Part shown: positions 1 to 9,455 of the stretch, piece after piece
How the letters are laid out: the number at the start of each line of letters is the position of its first letter
How positions within the stretch are numbered: position 1 is the first letter of the stretch
NCBI GenBank assembly: GCA_963807675.1
Contig: CAWECP010000012.1
Location: 1,116,001-1,180,000, forward strand
Direction: 5' to 3'
Source of the DNA: Bog-473 sp963807675
GTDB lineage: Bacteria; Actinomycetota; Acidimicrobiia; Acidimicrobiales; RAAP-2
Length of the DNA: 64,000 bases
Made by a program: the position numbers and the translations under genes
The notes under the pieces: model-generated
The model's database searches: none
The model's input: only the letters and a program-made list of their open reading frames with translations
Told to the model about the DNA's origin: nothing

Positions 1-2
1 CC

Positions 3-3000
3 GTCCTCGGCGAACACGGCGGCCTGCGCACGCTGCGTCGCTTCGGCTACGACCCCGATGAGCCGGTCGACGGCGTCCTCTCGACGCTGCGCCACGACGG
101 GCCCGTCCTCGGCCACCACGCGGCGGTGTTCGCCGAGTCGCGCGACGATCTGCGGCGGCAGCGGCCGGACGTCCTGGCCTCCATGGAGCCCAGCCGGTTC
201 CGCGCGCTGGCCGTCGTCCCCATGGTGGTCTCCGACCACACCATCGGTGTCGTGGTCGTGCACTGGCTGGAGGACCGCGACATCGGGCCGCCCGACCAGT
301 CCTTCCTTCTCACCATCACCGGCACGGCCGCCCAGGCGGTCGAGCGGGCACGCCTCACGCTCACCGAGTTCGTCAGCCTCGAGCGCAGCCTGCACCTGCA
401 CCAGCTGAGCTCGGCGCTGGCCGCGGCCACCACGCCGGGCGACGCGGCCCAGGCCGCCATCGCGTGCGCCCGCCGCGCGCTGGGGGCGCAATCCGCCATC
501 GTGCGCGTCCCCTCGGCGGGCGAGGGTGCCCTGTCGTGCGTGGCCAGCAGCGGGCACCCGGCCTTGTTGTCCCGTTCCGCGGTCCCGCTCGGCGGCAGCC
601 GGGCCGGCGACGCGTTCACCGAGGGCCGCACCGCCGTGGCGACGATCGGCCCCGACGGAGCCGTTCCCGCCGACCTGGCCGACGAAGTCGTCGAGCATGC
701 CGTCACGGATCTGGGCCAGGCGGTGACGGTGGTCTCCGAGCCGCTCGTCGGCAGTGTCGGCCCGCTCGGGGTCCTGTCGCTCGCCTTCGCCGCCCGGCCG
801 GAGCCGGGCGAGCCCGATCTCCGCTTCCTGTCGACGCTGGCCGGCCTCACCGCACAGGCACTCGAACGGGCCCAGGTCTTCGAGCACGAGCGCGACGCAC
901 TGCGAGCGGCCGAGGCCGGACGGGAGCGCCTGTCCCTCCTGTCAGAGGTGACCCGCCTGCTCAGCTCGAGCCTCGATCCGACCACCGTCATCCGCCGGAC
1001 CATGAGCCTGGTGGAGGGGCGGCTGGCCGACCTGTGCGTCGTCCAGGTGCCCGGCGAGAGCGGACTGGTCCGTCTCGACGTGCACGGCCGGGGCTCCGCC
1101 GCCGACAGCGCCTCGGCGCCCGACCCCGAGGCCATTCCCTTCGACTCCGACGCGCCCGCCGCCGTGGCGTACCGCACGGGCCGCACCCAGCTGGCCCCCA
1201 TCGCCGTCCCGGACGCCGAGGCCGACCCGCTCGGCTTCTCCACCGCACTGTCGGTCCCGCTGACCGCCAACGGCGAGGTCATCGGCGTCATGACCTTCCT
1301 CGACGGGCCGGGCCGGGTGTTCGAGCCCGACGACGTGTCGCTCGCCACCGAGGTGGCGAGCCGCGCCGGCGTGGCCCTCTCCAACGCGACCCGGTTCCAG
1401 CGCGAGCACGTGGTGGCCGAGGTCCTGCAGCGCGCCGTGCTGCCCGATTCGCTCCCAAGGCTGGAGGGCCTGCTCCTCGACGCCGAGTACCAGGCCGGGG
1501 TCACCGGCGCCTATGCCGGGGGTGACTGGTACGACGTGTTCGAACTGGGTCCCGATTCCATCTTCTTCAGCGTGGGTGACGTCATGGGGAAGGGGGCGCC
1601 GGCGGCCGCGCTGATGGGGCAGGTGCGCAGCTCCATCCGCGCCTACGCGGTGTCCGGCCAGTCGCCCGCCGAGGTCCTCTCGTCGCTCGACCGTCTCTTC
1701 GACGCCCTGGTCGAGGACCGGATCGTGACGGCGGTGGTAGGGACCATCAACCCGTCGACCGGGCAGGTGGTCCTCTGCAACGCCGGCCACCCGCCGCCCC
1801 TGGTGGTGCGCGCCGACGGCCACGCCACCTTCTGCCCCATGCAACGGTCGCTCCTCATCGCGGCCGGGCTGAGCGGCGCGCCGCGCCCGCGCGACGAGCT
1901 CGTGCTCGAGCCGGGTGACTCGCTGATCATGTACTCCGACGGCCTGATCGAGCGCCGTGGCGAGGTGATCACCAGCGGCATGGAACGTCTGGCCGCCACG
2001 GCAACGGTCATTGCGAGCGCCGGGTGGCCCGAGCGGCCCGCGGTCGCCTTCGCGTCGTTGCTGAGCGTGGAGGACCGCACCGACGACGTCGTCGTGTTGT
2101 GCCTGAACTACACCGGTGCTGACGTGGGGCGCATAACCCCACCGCGAATGGGTACGACACGTGATGGCATGTCAAGCCTGCACCTCGAACCAGTGGTGGA
2201 GAGCACCCCCGTGGCCCGTCATTGGGTCGCTGCCCACCTGCGCAACCTCCCGGCGGACGTGGCCGGCTGCGCCGCCCTGCTCACCTCTGAGCTGGTGACC
2301 AACGCCGTGTTGCACGCCGCAACACCCATGTGTGTCACGCTGCACCTCCTGCCCGACCGCATCCGCGTCGACGTGGCCGACGGCAGCACATCTCCTCCGG
2401 CGCTGAAGGAGTACGGCGTCGACGCCGCCACCGGACGCGGCCTGACCCTCTTCAACACGCTCGCCTCGAATTGGGGCGTGCAGCCGGTGGACGGCGGAAA
2501 GATCGTCTGGTTCGAGCTCCCGGTGGTGTACCCGGTGGCGCCCCGCAACGTGTCCGACGGGACGTTCCGCTTCGACCTGACCGAAATAGCGCATCCCGAT
2601 CTGCACCAGGTCGACGGCTCGCCCGACGTGTCCGTCGACCTCATCGGCATACCCGTGGCCCGGCTGCAGAAAGCGAGCGAGGAGTACGAGGCGCTGTTCC
2701 GCGAGCTCCGGCTCATGAAGGAGCGGGCGGCCACCTCGCCGGACGCGCCGGCCCTCCCGGACCGTCTCGCCGTCCTGGTGTCGGAGATCGGCACGCGCTT
2801 CAACGGACTCGGACCCGGCATGGACGAGACGTGGCAGGCGGCCGTCGACCAGAGGATCGAGTCCTTCGACTGGACGCTGAAGCTGCCCCGGGGAGCGGTC
2901 GCGGCCTGCGAGCTCTACGACGCCATGCTCGACGAGGCCGACCAGTTCGGGCTCTCGGCGCGGCTGCTCACCCTGCCCGCCTCGCCGACCAGCGTGGCCG

Positions 3001-3110
3001 TGCGCCGCTGGTTCCTCTCCGAGCTCATCGGCCAGCTGCACGGCAAGGCGCCGGTGGCCTGGGCCGACAGCCGCTTCCACGCCGACCTGCAGAGCTCGGC
3101 GACGCGCTGA
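3..3110 (+). CDS. GAF / SpoIIE phosphatase / anti-sigma kinase regulator (5' partial)
   Basis: The frame is open from the first complete codon at base 3, so the start lies outside the window. Counting from the GTG at 126, there is the end of one GAF domain (to about residue 90), two more GAF-like domains (about 95-245 and 265-415), a SpoIIE/PP2C phosphatase (about 430-665: GGDWYD near 465, VGDVMGKG near 483, YSDGLIERR near 603, RTDDVVVL near 652) and a GHKL anti-sigma kinase (SELVTNAVLHA near 721, GRGLTLFN near 770). A C-terminal helical region of about 190 residues has no fold I recognise. The family (RsbU plus RsbW-like modules) controls stress sigma factors by partner switching. The GAF domains presumably sense a small ligand, redox state or light. 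No sigma factor or anti-sigma antagonist gene is adjacent. Confidence 0.9.
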   Translation, partial: VLGEHGGLRTLRRFGYDPDEPVDGVLSTLRHDGPVLGHHAAVFAESRDDLRRQRPDVLASMEPSRFRALAVVPMVVSDHTIGVVVVHWLEDRDIGPPDQSFLLTITGTAAQAVERARLTLTEFVSLERSLHLHQLSSALAAATTPGDAAQAAIACARRALGAQSAIVRVPSAGEGALSCVASSGHPALLSRSAVPLGGSRAGDAFTEGRTAVATIGPDGAVPADLADEVVEHAVTDLGQAVTVVSEPLVGSVGPLGVLSLAFAARPEPGEPDLRFLSTLAGLTAQALERAQVFEHERDALRAAEAGRERLSLLSEVTRLLSSSLDPTTVIRRTMSLVEGRLADLCVVQVPGESGLVRLDVHGRGSAADSASAPDPEAIPFDSDAPAAVAYRTGRTQLAPIAVPDAEADPLGFSTALSVPLTANGEVIGVMTFLDGPGRVFEPDDVSLATEVASRAGVALSNATRFQREHVVAEVLQRAVLPDSLPRLEGLLLDAEYQAGVTGAYAGGDWYDVFELGPDSIFFSVGDVMGKGAPAAALMGQVRSSIRAYAVSGQSPAEVLSSLDRLFDALVEDRIVTAVVGTINPSTGQVVLCNAGHPPPLVVRADGHATFCPMQRSLLIAAGLSGAPRPRDELVLEPGDSLIMYSDGLIERRGEVITSGMERLAATATVIASAGWPERPAVAFASLLSVEDRTDDVVVLCLNYTGADVGRITPPRMGTTRDGMSSLHLEPVVESTPVARHWVAAHLRNLPADVAGCAALLTSELVTNAVLHAATPMCVTLHLLPDRIRVDVADGSTSPPALKEYGVDAATGRGLTLFNTLASNWGVQPVDGGKIVWFELPVVYPVAPRNVSDGTFRFDLTEIAHPDLHQVDGSPDVSVDLIGIPVARLQKASEEYEALFRELRLMKERAATSPDAPALPDRLAVLVSEIGTRFNGLGPGMDETWQAAVDQRIESFDWTLKLPRGAVAACELYDAMLDEADQFGLSARLLTLPASPTSVAVRRWFLSELIGQLHGKAPVAWADSRFHADLQSSATR

Positions 3111-3131
3111 CGCTGCCGTCGGTCGTGGCCT

Positions 3132-3713
3132 TCAGCGGGGCTTGGCGGTCGCCCTCCTGAGCACCTTGGCGTAGTGCTCGAGCCCCTCGCTCGACAGCCG
3201 GGCCGAGGGCCCGGCGGCGATGGAGACGCGCTCGGGCACGATGCCCCACAGCGGCACCTTGAGCTCGGCCCACCAGTCGATCGTGGCCTCCAGGTCGTTG
3301 GTGCCGAGGCGGGCGGAGCAGATGACGACGCCGGCCGGGATGTTGCGCGGCGTCATCTCCAGGGTCGTGACGACCCGGTTGGGCTCGACCCCGCCGGCCC
3401 GGGTGGGGATGACGACCGAGTCCGCCCGGCCCAGCGCCGCCTGCACCACGGTCCCCTCCCCCGGAGGGGTGTCGACGATGACGATCGCGTCGTCCTGGCC
3501 CATGGCCTTGGTCACCGTGCGAACCGAGGGGCCCTCGACCAGCTCCACCCCCTCGAGCGGGTCGGTCTCGTACCACTCGGCCGTCGAGCCCTGGGGGTCG
3601 GCGTCGACCAGGACCACCGGCGTCTTGGCGCCACGCGCCGCCACGGCGGCCAGGTAGACGGCGGTGGTCGTCTTGCCGACCCCGCCCTTGACGTTGCTCA
3701 CCACGATGTTCAT
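3132..3713 (-). CDS. ParA/MinD-like ATPase, orphan
   Basis: A 193-aa P-loop ATPase starting at ATG 3713. The deviant Walker A motif KGGVGKTT lies at about residues 9-16, followed by the switch motif VDADPQGS and a Walker B-like VDTPPGEG. This is the short ParA form without an N-terminal DNA-binding domain. Such proteins position DNA or protein cargo using ATP-dependent dimers on the nucleoid. No ParB, parS-like repeat or cargo gene is nearby, so the cargo is unknown. It is convergent with the upstream regulator (21-base gap) and lies 64 bases downstream of the ABC-2 permease genes on the same strand, so it may be the last gene of that operon. Confidence 0.88.
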   Translation of the reverse strand: MNIVVSNVKGGVGKTTTAVYLAAVAARGAKTPVVLVDADPQGSTAEWYETDPLEGVELVEGPSVRTVTKAMGQDDAIVIVDTPPGEGTVVQAALGRADSVVIPTRAGGVEPNRVVTTLEMTPRNIPAGVVICSARLGTNDLEATIDWWAELKVPLWGIVPERVSIAAGPSARLSSEGLEHYAKVLRRATAKPR

Positions 3714-3777
3714 TGCGTCGGAATCCTCTGGCGCTCGGAAGTTCGGCCATACGGTACCGGTCCGCGGGCACCGCTCA

Positions 3778-4626
3778 TCACGGCAGGAGCAGTTTGCCGA
3801 GCCGCCGGCGGGCGATGAGCACCCCGGCCACCGCCATCACCAACAAGTAGGCGATGTGGGCCAGCAGCACCGGGTTCCAGATGCCGAGATCGGCCGCCCG
3901 CGCCAGCACGACGCCCTGGTAGAGCGGGGTGCAGCGGACCACAGCCTGCAGCCAGCCCGGGTACACCGTGAGCGGGTAGAAGGTGGCGGAGAAGAGGAAG
4001 AGCGGGATGAAGGCCAGCGACACCATGTCGAAGTCCTGCCAGGTGCGCATGTAGGTGGTGCCGGCCATGCCGGCCGAGGCGAAGGCCAGTCCGGTCAGGA
4101 TGGCGGCCGGCCAGCACAGCACCGCCCACGGCGAGACGACGTAGCCCAGGATGGCCATGATGACGAGGAAGGCCCCCGAGTACAGGGCGACCCGCAGGAC
4201 GCACCAGCACAGCTCGCCGATCGCCACGTCCCCCACCCCGAGCGGCGTGGCCAGCATGGCGTCGTAGGTCTTGGCGATCTTCAGCTTGAAGAAGATCTGG
4301 AAGGTCGAGTCGATCATGGCGCCGTTCATGGCCGAGGAAGCCAGCAGGCCGGGGGCCACGAAGGCCGTGTAGGCCACCAATTGGCCGTCCACCGGGATGG
4401 GCCCGACCAGGTGGGAAAGGCCGATGCCGATGGAGAGCAGGTAGAAGAGCGGCTCGAAGAAGCCCGAGACGAGGAAGATCCACGAGCGGCGGTACACCAG
4501 GACGTTGCGCTCGAGCACCCGCGAGGCGTGGCGGCCGCCCAGGAAGGCGAGCGGCGTGATGCGGGTGGCGATGGCGGGCGGCGGCCGGTGGTCGACCACC
4601 GTCCCGGTCGAGGTCGCGCTCGCCAT
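3778..4626 (-). CDS. ABC-2 type transporter permease (second subunit)
   Basis: A 282-aa integral membrane protein with about six predicted hydrophobic segments. It begins at ATG 4626, which overlaps the stop of the preceding permease gene as TGATG, a sign of translational coupling. The open frame runs further upstream but only in the shadow of that gene. The sequence resembles ABC-2 permeases of the daunorubicin/NodJ type: an amphipathic start, segment pairs, and the pattern PLFLFSATFYPL in the middle. With the sister permease and the ATPase it should form an exporter for a lipid, polysaccharide or drug. The substrate cannot be read from sequence. Confidence 0.9.
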   Translation of the reverse strand: MASATSTGTVVDHRPPPAIATRITPLAFLGGRHASRVLERNVLVYRRSWIFLVSGFFEPLFYLLSIGIGLSHLVGPIPVDGQLVAYTAFVAPGLLASSAMNGAMIDSTFQIFFKLKIAKTYDAMLATPLGVGDVAIGELCWCVLRVALYSGAFLVIMAILGYVVSPWAVLCWPAAILTGLAFASAGMAGTTYMRTWQDFDMVSLAFIPLFLFSATFYPLTVYPGWLQAVVRCTPLYQGVVLARAADLGIWNPVLLAHIAYLLVMAVAGVLIARRRLGKLLLP

Positions 4627-5474
4627 CAGACCACCAGCCGCTTCTTGAACGTGCGGCGGCCCACCGCGTAGCCCGCCCCGACCCAGGCCCCGAGATACGC
4701 CGCGTGCCCGAGGTCGACCCACCCGACGGTCCCGAGCGTGAGGTCGCGGCAGAGCCCCACGCCGTGGAAGAGCGGCGAGACGTAGGCCAGGGCCTCGACG
4801 ACCTTGGGCAGCTGCGAGACAGGGAAGAAGACGCCCGAGAAGAGGAAGAGCGGGATGATCGCGAAGCGGTAGAGCGTCGAGATGGGCGCGTCCTTGTCCA
4901 GGGTGGCCGCCCACGCACCGACCGGCGCGGAGAAGGCCATGCCGGTGAGCACGGCGGCCGGCAGGGCGACGATGGCCCAGGGCGAATAGACGACGCCGAA
5001 GGCGGCCATGATGGCCAGGTAGATGCTGACGACGATGGAGAGCCGGACGGCGATCCAGGCCAGGTGCCCCAGCCACACGTCGTACACCTCGAGCGGCCCG
5101 GCCAGCTGGGCCAGGTAGGTCCGGAACCACTTGATGGCGCCCATCACCGGATAGGTGGCGTCGTTCACGCCGATCTGCATGCAGGTGCCCGCCAGCAGCC
5201 CGGGGGCCAGGAAGGCCACGTAGGTGACGCCGTCGACGCCGTGCGAGTGCTTGTCGATGAGGGAGCCCAGCGCCACACCCATGGCGGCCAGGTAGAGCAC
5301 CGGGATGAGGAAGCTGGTCGCCACAGAGCTGCGCCACGTCCGCTTGTACTGGTAGGCCCAGTACGAGGCGGCGCGCAGCCACATCGGCGTGGCGAAGCGA
5401 CGTGTCGGCATCTCCTCGCCATGGTCGAAGAGCGTGCTGCGCCCGTTCGCCCCCGTGTCCCCCACCGCCGTCAT
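4626..5474 (-). CDS. ABC-2 type transporter permease (first subunit)
   Basis: A 282-aa polytopic membrane protein of the same family as the next gene. The two share the spaced pattern AFLAPGLLA versus AFVAPGLLA and the PLFLFSGVFFP versus PLFLFSATFYP segment, so they are probably ancient duplicates forming a heterodimeric channel. It starts at ATG 5474, one base after the ATPase stop (TGA at 5478-5476), and ends in a TGATG overlap with the second permease. The N-terminal 30 residues are hydrophilic and cytosolic. Gene order ATPase-permease-permease is normal for this class of exporter. Confidence 0.9.
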   Translation of the reverse strand: MTAVGDTGANGRSTLFDHGEEMPTRRFATPMWLRAASYWAYQYKRTWRSSVATSFLIPVLYLAAMGVALGSLIDKHSHGVDGVTYVAFLAPGLLAGTCMQIGVNDATYPVMGAIKWFRTYLAQLAGPLEVYDVWLGHLAWIAVRLSIVVSIYLAIMAAFGVVYSPWAIVALPAAVLTGMAFSAPVGAWAATLDKDAPISTLYRFAIIPLFLFSGVFFPVSQLPKVVEALAYVSPLFHGVGLCRDLTLGTVGWVDLGHAAYLGAWVGAGYAVGRRTFKKRLVV

Positions 5475-5475
5475 G

Positions 5476-6489
5476 TCAGTCGACCAGGCTGCGGCCGGTG
5501 AGGCGCAGGAACACGTCCTCGAGCGTCGAGCGGCGTACCAGCGTGGCCCGGGCCACGTGCCCCATCCGGGCCACCTCGGCCAGGGCGGCGTCGCCGTCGT
5601 CGGTGTAGAGGAGGATGCGGTCGGGCAGGACCTCCTGGCGCTCGGCCAGGTCCATCAGCGAGGGCGCCACCTCCTCGTGCTGGCCGGGGGCGAAGCGCAG
5701 CTCCACCACCTCCTTGGTCGAGTAATGCTCGATCAGCTGGCGCGGCGTCCCCTCGGCGGCGAAGCGGCCCTTGTCCATCACGACCAGGCGGTCGCACAGC
5801 TGCTCGGCCTCGTCCATGTAGTGCGTCGTGATGACCAGCGTCACGCCGTCCTGCTTGAGGCGGTACAGCCGGTCCCACAGCAGGTGCCGGGCCTGGGGGT
5901 CGAGCCCGGTCGTGGGCTCGTCGAGGATCAACAGGTCCGGGTCCGAAATCAGCGCCCGGGCGATGGTGAGACGCCGCTTCATGCCGCCCGACAGCGGGTC
6001 GACCCGGTCGTGGGCCCGTTCGGTCAGCTGCGCGAACTCGAGCAGCTGGTCGGCCCGGCGTCGGATCTCCTTGCGCGGCATGTCGAAGTAGCGGCCGTAG
6101 ATCATCAGGTTGTCGAGGACCGTGAGCTCGGTGTCGAGCGAGTCCTCCTGCGGCACCAGACCCATACGCGCACGGATGCGGGGTCCGTCGGTGGCCGGGT
6201 CGAGGCCGAGCACGCGCAGCGTGCCGGCGCTCACCGGGCTGATGCACGAGATCATGCGCATGGTCGACGTCTTGCCGGCCCCGTTGGGGCCGAGGAAGCC
6301 GAAGGACTCGCCCTTGGTGATGGAGAAGTCGACGCCGTCGACGGCGACGAAGTCGCCGAAGCGCTTGACCAGCCCGTGCGCCTCCACCATCGGCGCCTCA
6401 CCGGCGGCCGGCTCGTCCCCGGCGGGCGCAGCGTCGCTCTGCCGCGGCGAATCGGGGACGTCAGTCATCGGCGAGGAATATGACGTCAT
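5476..6489 (-). CDS. ABC-2 transporter ATP-binding protein
   Basis: The nucleotide-binding subunit of the exporter. It has Walker A GPNGAGKTS, a Q-loop (VPQED), the signature LSGGMKRRL, Walker B LLILDEPTTGLDP and the switch His in TTHYMDE. The C-terminal extension of about 80 residues resembles DrrA-type ATPases. The start is uncertain. ATG 6489 gives 337 residues, ATG 6468 is shorter, and ATG 6390 has the best ribosome site (GTGAGG) and starts right at the conserved domain. The open frame extending to 6600 would run into the divergent glycosidase gene and is unlikely. It is the first gene of the ATPase-permease-permease operon. Confidence 0.88.
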   Translation of the reverse strand: MTSYSSPMTDVPDSPRQSDAAPAGDEPAAGEAPMVEAHGLVKRFGDFVAVDGVDFSITKGESFGFLGPNGAGKTSTMRMISCISPVSAGTLRVLGLDPATDGPRIRARMGLVPQEDSLDTELTVLDNLMIYGRYFDMPRKEIRRRADQLLEFAQLTERAHDRVDPLSGGMKRRLTIARALISDPDLLILDEPTTGLDPQARHLLWDRLYRLKQDGVTLVITTHYMDEAEQLCDRLVVMDKGRFAAEGTPRQLIEHYSTKEVVELRFAPGQHEEVAPSLMDLAERQEVLPDRILLYTDDGDAALAEVARMGHVARATLVRRSTLEDVFLRLTGRSLVD

Positions 6490-6547
6490 CGTCAGGCAAC
6501 GATACCGTGCTGCCCGAGAAGCATCATCAAGCCGGGAGGGCGCACCG

Positions 6548-7741
6548 ATGGATGGCCAGGGTGGGGGACGGCCGTTCCCCGACGGGTTCACGTGGGGCAC
6601 GGCGACGGCGGCTCACCAGATTGAGGGCGGGAACACCAACAACGACTGGTGGGCCTTCGAGCACACCCCGGGGTCCGGGTGTTCCGAGCCCTCCGGCGAT
6701 GCCTGCGACTCCTGGATCCGCTGGGAGGAGGACGCCGACGTCGTGGCCGGGATGGGGCTGGACAATTACCGGTTCTCCGTGGAGTGGAGTCGCATCGAGC
6801 CGGCCGAGGGCGAGATCTCCCGGGCCGCCCTCGACCACTACCGCCGCCAGTGCCTCGGCCTACGCGAGCGCGGCATCGATCCCGTGGTGACCTTCCACCA
6901 CTTCACGACGCCGCGCTGGCTGGTCGACCAGGGCGGGTGGGAGACCGGCGTCGCGGTGGAGCACTTCGGCCGCTTCTGCACGGCAGTCGCCGACGCGCTC
7001 GGCGACGTGATCGCCCGCGCCTGCACCATCAACGAGCCCAACATCGTCGCCACCATGGGCTGGCACGCCGGCATGTTTCCGCCGGGCCGACAGGACATGG
7101 ACCTCTCGCGCCGGGTGGCGGCCCACTTCGCCGACGCGCACCGCGTCGCCGTCGATGCCATCCGTGCCGCCGCACCCGGCGTCCCCGTCGGGCTCACCCT
7201 CTCCATGACCGACTACCAACTCGCCCCGGGCGGCGAGGAGAGGCTCGAGAGCATCCGGCACCACGCCGAGGACGTGTTCCTCGACGTCACCCAAGGCGAC
7301 GACTTCCTGGGCGTGCAGGTCTACACGCGCATGCTGATCGGCCCCGACGGCTGGGCCGGCTATGAGGACGGGGTGCCGGTCCTCGACATGGGGTACGAGT
7401 TCTACCCGGAATCGCTGGGCCACTGCCTGCGCCGAGCCTGGGACTACACCGGCGGCTCGCTGCCCCTCCTCGTCACCGAGAACGGCATCGGCACCACCGA
7501 CGACGAACAGCGCATCGACTACGTGCGCCAGGCCCTGGCGGGCGTGCTCGATGCCCTGGCCGAGGGTGTCGACGTGCGCGGCTACACCTATTGGTCGCTG
7601 CTCGACAACTTCGAGTGGGCGCTCGGCTACCGGCCGCGCTTCGGCCTCGTCAGCGTCGACCGCGCCACCTTTGCCCGGATGCCCAAGCCGAGTGCGGCCT
7701 GGCTCGCCTCGGTGGCGGCGGCGAACGCGCTGCCCGCCTGA
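6548..7741 (+). CDS. Glycoside hydrolase family 1 (beta-glucosidase-like)
   Basis: A 397-aa GH1 enzyme. The N-terminal signature FPDGFTWGTATAAHQIEGG is followed by the acid/base motif INEP (TINEPNIVA) and the nucleophile motif TENGI (LVTENGIGTT). The late motif YWSLLDNFEWALGY binds the glycone sugar. It is slightly shorter than the usual 440-470 residues. ATG 6548 is preceded by GGAGGG with seven bases of spacing. The longer open frame is an artefact of the divergent ABC gene. There is no signal peptide, so it probably works in the cytosol on imported beta-glycosides. No sugar transporter or regulator adjoins it. Confidence 0.92.
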   Translation: MDGQGGGRPFPDGFTWGTATAAHQIEGGNTNNDWWAFEHTPGSGCSEPSGDACDSWIRWEEDADVVAGMGLDNYRFSVEWSRIEPAEGEISRAALDHYRRQCLGLRERGIDPVVTFHHFTTPRWLVDQGGWETGVAVEHFGRFCTAVADALGDVIARACTINEPNIVATMGWHAGMFPPGRQDMDLSRRVAAHFADAHRVAVDAIRAAAPGVPVGLTLSMTDYQLAPGGEERLESIRHHAEDVFLDVTQGDDFLGVQVYTRMLIGPDGWAGYEDGVPVLDMGYEFYPESLGHCLRRAWDYTGGSLPLLVTENGIGTTDDEQRIDYVRQALAGVLDALAEGVDVRGYTYWSLLDNFEWALGYRPRFGLVSVDRATFARMPKPSAAWLASVAAANALPA

Positions 7742-7748
7742 CCGCAGC

Positions 7749-8619
7749 TCAGACCGCAGCCCGCTGGGTGTTGGCGATGATGGGGTCGGTCACCTCGCCC
7801 CAGAGCTCCTCTGGGAGGTCGTGGCCCATGCCCGGAATGACAAGCAACTCGGACCCCGGCACGGCCGCGGCGGTGGCTTCGCCACCGCTCAGCGTGACCA
7901 ACGGATCCGCCTCCCCGTGGATGACGAGAAACGGGATACGCACACCGTGTAACCCCTCCGTGCGGTCGGGCGAGGCGAGAACGGCGCCCAGCTGCCGCGC
8001 CGTACCCTCCGGACAGTAGGAGCGGTCGTAGGCAGCAGCGGCGCGCTCGGCGCAACAGCGCCTCGTCGGTCGGGTACTTCGGTGAGCCGATGACCTTGCT
8101 CCCGGCCACGCTGGCCTCGATCGCCTCTTCCCGGCTGGTGGCGATCGGCCGCAGCAGGGCCGTCATCGCCTCCCCGGTCGGCGCGCCCACCAAGCGGTCG
8201 CCCGTCGTCGACATGATGGAGCAGGCCGTTGCAAATCGCGCCGGGTGGTGGATCACGAGGGCCTGGGTGATCATGCCGCCCATGGAGGCACCGACAACGT
8301 GCGCCCGATCGATGCCGAGGTGGGCCAGGAGCGCCGCCGCGTCGTCGGCCATGTCCTCGATGCGATAGGGCGCAGACGACGCGTCGCCACCGAAGAGCGC
8401 GGCGATGTCGGGCATGCCCTCGAACTTGCTGGACAGGCCGCAGTCGCGGTTGTCGAAGGCGATGAGGTAGAAGCCACGCTCGCGCAGGCCGTCGAGGAAG
8501 CCGTCGGGCCAGGCGATGAGCTGGGCACCGAGGCCCATCACCAGCAAGAGGGCCTGGTCGGACGGGTCGCCCTCCGCGACGTACTCGATGTCGGTTCCAT
8601 TGACGTGCGCGGTTGGCAC
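7749..8619 (-). CDS. Alpha/beta hydrolase, disrupted by a +1 frameshift
   Basis: The first 190 codons (8619 down to 8050) encode an alpha/beta hydrolase with the oxyanion region VMGLGAQ and nucleophile elbow GASMGG. The frame then degenerates, but the correct continuation resumes one frame over from codon 8048-8046 and carries the acid (HGEADPLV) and the His (PGMGHD) to a stop at 7749. Removing one G from the GG at 8049-8050 restores a 289-aa protein of normal family length. Related proteins act as esterases, lipases or aromatic-ring cleavage hydrolases. The start at 8619 lies at the family N-terminus. It may be a real mutation or a sequence error (see findings). Confidence 0.85.
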
Positions 8620-8689
8620 CGGCAGCTCCCTTCTGTGGTCTCCCCGTTGGACTTCCTACCAGGCGGGTGCTGGTCGCGCCCGCCGACCG

Positions 8690-9310
8690 TCAGGCGGGCC
8701 CGGCCAACGACGCGTCGCTCCGCCGGGCCCGCCGCCACCGCGGGCCCGGCTCGAGACCCACCAGGACGACCTCCACCGAGGCCATGCAGAGGATGAAGAC
8801 GGGGAAGGCGACCTCGTCGAAGGTCCAGTGAGTGACGGTCAGCAACAGGACGCCCATGCTGACGACCGCGCCGATATAGGAGTGGACGGTCTCGGTCTCG
8901 GGATCAGTCCAGCTCTTCATCACCGTCGGCACTCCGGCCATGAAGTCGGCGGCGATGGCCGCGGAAATGGCGAGGACGCCGTTGCGCGTGACGAGCCAGG
9001 TGACGGTGCCCACCACCGAGACGAGGCCGCACGCGTAGTCGATCCGCCGGATCTGCCAGACCGACGCCGAGTTGTGGAACGAGCCGATGAACACGAGCAG
9101 CGGCATGAAGCCGACCATGAAGGTGGGCAGCGCGCGCAGACCCACGCCCTCGTCGAGCTCGACGGCAGCGGCCAGGAGCGGTGCGATGGCCCAGAGCAGC
9201 CAGGTGACCCGGTTGGGCTTCGTGGTGCCCCGCAGGGTGTCCCGCAGGTATACGGCCGCCCCCAGCGCGCCGATTGCGCTGCCGACGTAAATCCAGTTCT
9301 CGCTGATCAC
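8690..9310 (-). CDS. Polytopic membrane protein of unknown function
   Basis: A 206-aa protein from GTG 9310 with about six hydrophobic segments and short charged loops. The C-terminal 25 residues are basic and probably cytosolic. I do not recognise the family with certainty. The hairpin-rich layout is loosely like small PQ-loop/SWEET-type carriers, but no PQ motif is seen. There is no ribosome site and the gene is flanked by a frameshifted hydrolase and a divergent DipZ gene, so context gives no function. Codon use matches its neighbours. Confidence 0.75.
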   Translation of the reverse strand: MISENWIYVGSAIGALGAAVYLRDTLRGTTKPNRVTWLLWAIAPLLAAAVELDEGVGLRALPTFMVGFMPLLVFIGSFHNSASVWQIRRIDYACGLVSVVGTVTWLVTRNGVLAISAAIAADFMAGVPTVMKSWTDPETETVHSYIGAVVSMGVLLLTVTHWTFDEVAFPVFILCMASVEVVLVGLEPGPRWRRARRSDASLAGPA

Positions 9311-9455
9311 CGTTACACAGTCTGCTGCGCCGGCCGCACGCCGTCATGCGCCGGGGGCGACGCCTCTTCGGTGTGGCCGACCGCTAGCTTCGAGGGTAGG
9401 GGAAACGAGAAGGAGCGCCGGGTGCCGAGGCATCGCCCGCAGGAAAGCGACCTTT

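Noticed and set aside
47..1504. Long minus-strand frame opposite the regulator gene
   Set aside because: It lies antisense to a clear GAF/SpoIIE coding frame, has no recognisable motif and is explained by high GC reducing stops.
3132..3713. Chromosome partition locus / origin
   Set aside because: Only a ParA-type ATPase is present; no parB, parS-like repeats, dnaA or DnaA boxes were seen.
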